Below, one piece after another: positions 43,535-46,310 of a DNA stretch of 46,310 bases. The DNA lies in contig CANKMT010000041.1 of NCBI GenBank assembly GCA_947482825.1, forward strand, positions 1 through 46,310, written 5' to 3'. The notes under the pieces are model-generated. The model saw only the letters and a program-made list of their open reading frames with translations. It was not told the DNA's origin and made no database searches. The position numbers and the translations under genes are program-made. This stretch comes from Betaproteobacteria bacterium. GTDB taxonomy: Bacteria > Pseudomonadota > Gammaproteobacteria > Burkholderiales > SG8-39. Numbering within the stretch: position 1 is the stretch's first letter; each line of letters starts with the position of its first letter.

Positions 43535-46162
43535 ATGAAATCCGGCTTCTGGAAGACCGATTGGTTCTTCGGCCTTGTGGTCGCGCTGGTGCTTTTGCTG
43601 GGGAGCAACAGCGACTTGCTGCAGAGCCTGGAGCGCAAGGCGTACGACATGGGTGTCATGTCTTCCTCGCGCGCCCCGCTCGACAGGATCGCGGTCATCG
43701 CGATCGACGATGCCTCGATCGCCAATCTCGGGCGCTGGCCTTGGTCGCGCGAAATTCACGCAAAGATGACCGACATCCTTGCCGGTTCGAAAGCAAAGGT
43801 GATCGGGAACACGGTGTACTTTACCGAGCCGCAGGTTGATCCCGGCTACCAATACATCGTCAAGCTGCTCGAGATGACCGGGGCAAATCCCCAGGTGGCG
43901 GCCCCCGTAGATGCGAATCCGGCCGTTGGCGCCGCTTCCGCATCCACAGGCGCTGGCGTTTCACCGGCCGGTGAATTGGCCCAATTCGTCGCCATCCTTC
44001 GCGAGGCCGAAGGCAAGCTCAATACCGACCGCAGGCTGGCCGACAGCTTCGAAAAAGCAAGGAACGTGCTCTTGCCGATGTTCTTCACGTTGGGGGATCC
44101 GCGCGGCAAGCCGGACAAGGCGCTTCCGGAGTACGTCCGGCGCAATGCGATCACTGGCGTCCAGGGCAGCCAGGACAGCCCACCCCTTCCGACCTCGTCT
44201 GTGCAGGTTCCTGTCGAGGCAATCGGCAAGAGCGTGGTCGGCCTGGGTCACCTGAACGCAAATCCGGACGTGGACGGCGGGGTGCGCACCGAACCCCTGG
44301 TGCTGCAGCATTACGACCAGTTCTACCCCTCGCTGTCGATGATGATCGCGGCGCGCGCTCTCAACCTTGGGCCGGCGGACATCAAAGTTCGCCTCGGAGA
44401 GGGCGTGCTCCTCGGCAAGCTTCGGATTGGCACGGATTCCGCGCTTCAGATGCATACGTTCTTCTACAAGGATCGCGAAGGCCGGCCAGCGTTTCCCGTC
44501 GACTCGTTTTTCGACGTCTACACCGGCAAGATCGACGTGGCGAAAAAGTACCAGGACAAGATTGTGCTCATCGGGGCCACGGCGACGGGGGCGGGCTCCG
44601 CCGCGGTCACCCCGGTCTCGCCGGCAATGCCCCCCGTGCTCACGCTCGCTCATTCGGTTTCTTCGATCCTCCAAGAACACTTCTTTGTCGTGCCGACCTG
44701 GGGCTGGGCCGTCGAAAAGGCCCTGTTCCTCCTGGTCACCGCGTATCTGGTCGTGCTCCTGCCGCGCCTTGCTGCAGGGCAGGGCGCGGGGATCAGTGCC
44801 GGAATCCTGGCCGCGCTTCTGGCAGCCCACTTCGTGCTCATGACCAGCCAGGCAATCTGGATCCAGTTCATGGTCCCTTGCGCGCTTCTGGTGGTTGGGC
44901 ACGTGGCACTGATCACCAAGCGGTTCATGATGACCGAGCGGGCGAAGGTCAAGTCCGACGAAAGCTCCGCCGAGTCCAACCGGATGCTGGGCCTGGCCTA
45001 TCAGGGGCAGGGCCAGCTTGACATGGCGTGGGACAAGTTTCGCGCGGTCCCCCTTTCGGATCCCTTGATGGACAACCTGTACAACTTGGCCCTGGATTTC
45101 GAGCGCAAGCGCCAGTTTGCCAAGGCGGAAGGGGTTTTTCGCCATATGGCCGGGTACAACCCGGGGTTCCGGGACATAGACAGCAAGCTTTCCCGCGCCA
45201 AACAGTTGTCCGAAACCGTTATGCTCTCGGGGGGCGGCCGTGGAAAGACGAATACCAGCATCCTGGGAGACGGCGGTGCATCGGTCGAAAGGCCGATGCT
45301 TGGCCGTTATCAAGTAGAAAAAGAGCTTGGCAAGGGCGCAATGGGCGTTGTTTATCTTGGAAAGGATCCGAAAATCGGCCGCGTCGTGGCGATCAAGACC
45401 ATGGCGCTTGCGCAGGAGTTCGAGCCTGACGAGCTGGCCGATGTAAAGGAGCGCTTTTTCAGGGAGGCCGAGACGGCAGGGCGGCTTGCCCACCAAAATA
45501 TCGTCACCATCTACGACGCGGGCGAAGAGCAAGACTTGGCATTCATCGCCATGGAGCTCCTGAAGGGCGCAGACCTGGTCCCGTTCACGAAGCCCGGGGC
45601 TTTGCTTCCTGTGGAAACCGTGGTCTCAATCGTGGCCCGTACCGCGGATGCGCTCGGCTATGCGCACAAGCAGGGAGTCGTGCATCGCGACATCAAGCCT
45701 GCGAACATCATGTACCACCCCGAGACGGACTCGGTGAAGGTGACCGATTTCGGCATCGCGCGGCTTACTGACAGCTCCAAGACCAAGACGGGCATGGTCT
45801 TGGGCACCCCTTCGTACATGTCGCCCGAGCAGTTGGCCGGACAGAAGATCGACGGTCGCTCCGACCTGTTCTCCCTGGCTTCCAGCTTCTACCAGATGCT
45901 TTGCGGGAAACTGCCTTTCGAGGGGCAATCGATGGGCCGCCTCATGTTCATGATTTCGAGCGAGCCGCCGCCGGACATCCTGACAATCAATCCCAGCCTG
46001 CCTGCAGGTATAGTTGCGTTCCTGGATCGTGCGATGGAAAAAGATCCGAATGACCGTTTCCAGACCGGGGAAGAGTTTGCGGCCGCGCTGCGGGATGCCG
46101 CCGCTGCAGCTGTGAAACCTGCCCACGAATCCGCCACGAGCGTGGTAGACATCCAACTCTAA
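43535..46162 (+). CDS. CHASE2-domain receptor serine/threonine protein kinase
   Basis: 875 residues. An N-terminal membrane helix (WFFGLVVALVLLLGS) precedes a CHASE2 extracytoplasmic sensor (about 25-375: VIAIDDASIANLGRWPWSRE, GHLNANPDVDGGVRTEPLV, KIVLIGATATGAG). An Ala/Pro-rich insert lies at about 125-150. Three hydrophobic segments (about 390-470) are followed by a short TPR-like helical region (485-560: ESNRMLGLAYQGQGQLDMAW). The C-terminus is a Hanks-type kinase (about 590-850): glycine loop LGKGAMGVVY, lysine in VAIKTM (near 618), catalytic loop HRDIKPANI (near 716), DFG (near 738) and APE-like SPEQ. All catalytic residues are present. It would sense an external signal and phosphorylate cytoplasmic proteins. 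It ends six bases before the IS edge, so any partner gene downstream is lost from the window. Confidence 0.9.
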   Translation: MKSGFWKTDWFFGLVVALVLLLGSNSDLLQSLERKAYDMGVMSSSRAPLDRIAVIAIDDASIANLGRWPWSREIHAKMTDILAGSKAKVIGNTVYFTEPQVDPGYQYIVKLLEMTGANPQVAAPVDANPAVGAASASTGAGVSPAGELAQFVAILREAEGKLNTDRRLADSFEKARNVLLPMFFTLGDPRGKPDKALPEYVRRNAITGVQGSQDSPPLPTSSVQVPVEAIGKSVVGLGHLNANPDVDGGVRTEPLVLQHYDQFYPSLSMMIAARALNLGPADIKVRLGEGVLLGKLRIGTDSALQMHTFFYKDREGRPAFPVDSFFDVYTGKIDVAKKYQDKIVLIGATATGAGSAAVTPVSPAMPPVLTLAHSVSSILQEHFFVVPTWGWAVEKALFLLVTAYLVVLLPRLAAGQGAGISAGILAALLAAHFVLMTSQAIWIQFMVPCALLVVGHVALITKRFMMTERAKVKSDESSAESNRMLGLAYQGQGQLDMAWDKFRAVPLSDPLMDNLYNLALDFERKRQFAKAEGVFRHMAGYNPGFRDIDSKLSRAKQLSETVMLSGGGRGKTNTSILGDGGASVERPMLGRYQVEKELGKGAMGVVYLGKDPKIGRVVAIKTMALAQEFEPDELADVKERFFREAETAGRLAHQNIVTIYDAGEEQDLAFIAMELLKGADLVPFTKPGALLPVETVVSIVARTADALGYAHKQGVVHRDIKPANIMYHPETDSVKVTDFGIARLTDSSKTKTGMVLGTPSYMSPEQLAGQKIDGRSDLFSLASSFYQMLCGKLPFEGQSMGRLMFMISSEPPPDILTINPSLPAGIVAFLDRAMEKDPNDRFQTGEEFAAALRDAAAAAVKPAHESATSVVDIQL

Positions 46163-46168
46163 GCGACT

Positions 46169-46310
46169 CCTGATTAGCGACTTGCCTCAGCCACACGAAT
46201 GGCGAAGGCAGGGGTTGGGCTTGTGAGGCACGCGGCGCGTAACAGGCGAGCCAAGATGGAACGCAGATTGAAGCGACGGTTGAATCGATATTGGGCCTCA
46301 GCGAGGTAGC
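46169..46310 (-). mobile_element. 3' end of the second copy of the ISXO2/IS1595-like element, right contig edge
   Basis: Exact reverse complement of bases 8-149. The identity stops at 46168/46169, six bases after the kinase stop, which marks the outer edge of this IS copy. Flanks of the two copies (150 onward and 46168 backward) are unrelated, as expected for independent insertions. Confidence 0.8.
46174..46310 (-). CDS. Transposase C-terminal fragment, ISXO2-like (partial at contig edge)
   Basis: Minus-strand frame ending at TAA (complement of 46174-46176), encoding the same YLAEAQYRFNRRFNL peptide and VAEASR tail as the left edge. The 5' part lies outside the window. Its 3' end points into the window, as does that of the left copy, so the two elements are in inverted orientation. 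Confidence 0.7.
   Translation of the reverse strand, partial: YLAEAQYRFNRRFNLRSILARLLRAACLTSPTPAFAIRVAEASR

Noticed and set aside
1..46310. A 46-kb composite transposon bounded by the two IS copies
   Set aside because: The interior includes housekeeping genes (sucCD, glpK, fhs) and the copies are at the exact sequence edges, as expected for assembly breaks at repeats.
1..46310. CRISPR arrays, tRNA or rRNA genes
   Set aside because: No regularly spaced repeats and no tRNA- or rRNA-like sequence was noticed on either strand, though this was by reading and not by a dedicated search.

Overview
The window is GC-rich chromosomal DNA, most likely from a betaproteobacterium (Burkholderiales-like). 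The signs are a Bug-type tripartite tricarboxylate transporter, a DUF2889-sucC-sucD block, split Fur-controlled fbp iron genes and NAD-linked Fds-type formate dehydrogenase. Both ends carry the same 142-bp 3' end of an IS transposase (ISXO2/IS1595-like) in inverted orientation. The window is therefore probably one whole contig that stops at two copies of one IS.

Layout. (1) 1-3.8 kb: IS end, a phage-type polyvalent protein truncated at both ends, and a frameshifted gene remnant. (2) 3.8-6.1 kb: an orphan molybdenum hydroxylase large subunit. (3) 6.2-10.9 kb: iron uptake, with TonB, FbpC, FbpB and FbpA in an unusual divergent/convergent order and Fur-like boxes. (4) 10.9-15.4 kb: NlpC/P60 lipoprotein, small secretin-like protein, YoaA/DinG helicase, DenD-like dehydrogenase. 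(5) 15.5-19.9 kb: XRE regulator divergent from a ketopantoate-reductase-like gene with a palindrome between them, then glycerol kinase. (6) 20-24.7 kb: DUF2889, sucCD and a membrane-bound spermidine-synthase-like protein. (7) 24.8-43.2 kb: a C1/oxalate region. (8) 43.5-46.2 kb: a CHASE2-Ser/Thr kinase receptor, then the second IS end.

The main result is region 7. It encodes oxalyl-CoA decarboxylase (oxc), formyl-CoA:oxalate CoA-transferase (frc), a stand-alone protein like the hydrolase domain of 10-formyl-THF dehydrogenase, a TctCBA transporter, an NAD-dependent formate dehydrogenase and formate-THF ligase. Four separate promoters (fds, fhs, tctCBA, oxc) each carry a TTGAY-N4-GTCAA dyad, and in each the dyad centre is 32-33 bp from a plausible -10. 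That is the geometry of a class II (-41.5) Crp/Fnr activator. A cysteine-free Crp/Fnr-family regulator with an E-x2-S-R recognition helix lies inside the cluster, next to one of the boxes. The inferred flow is oxalate import by TctCBA, then oxalyl-CoA, then formyl-CoA plus CO2, then formate. Formate is oxidised to CO2 with NADH, or loaded on tetrahydrofolate for assimilation. Two divergent ion-transporter-family permeases, a universal stress protein and a CadD-like protein lie between these operons; I see no box in front of them.
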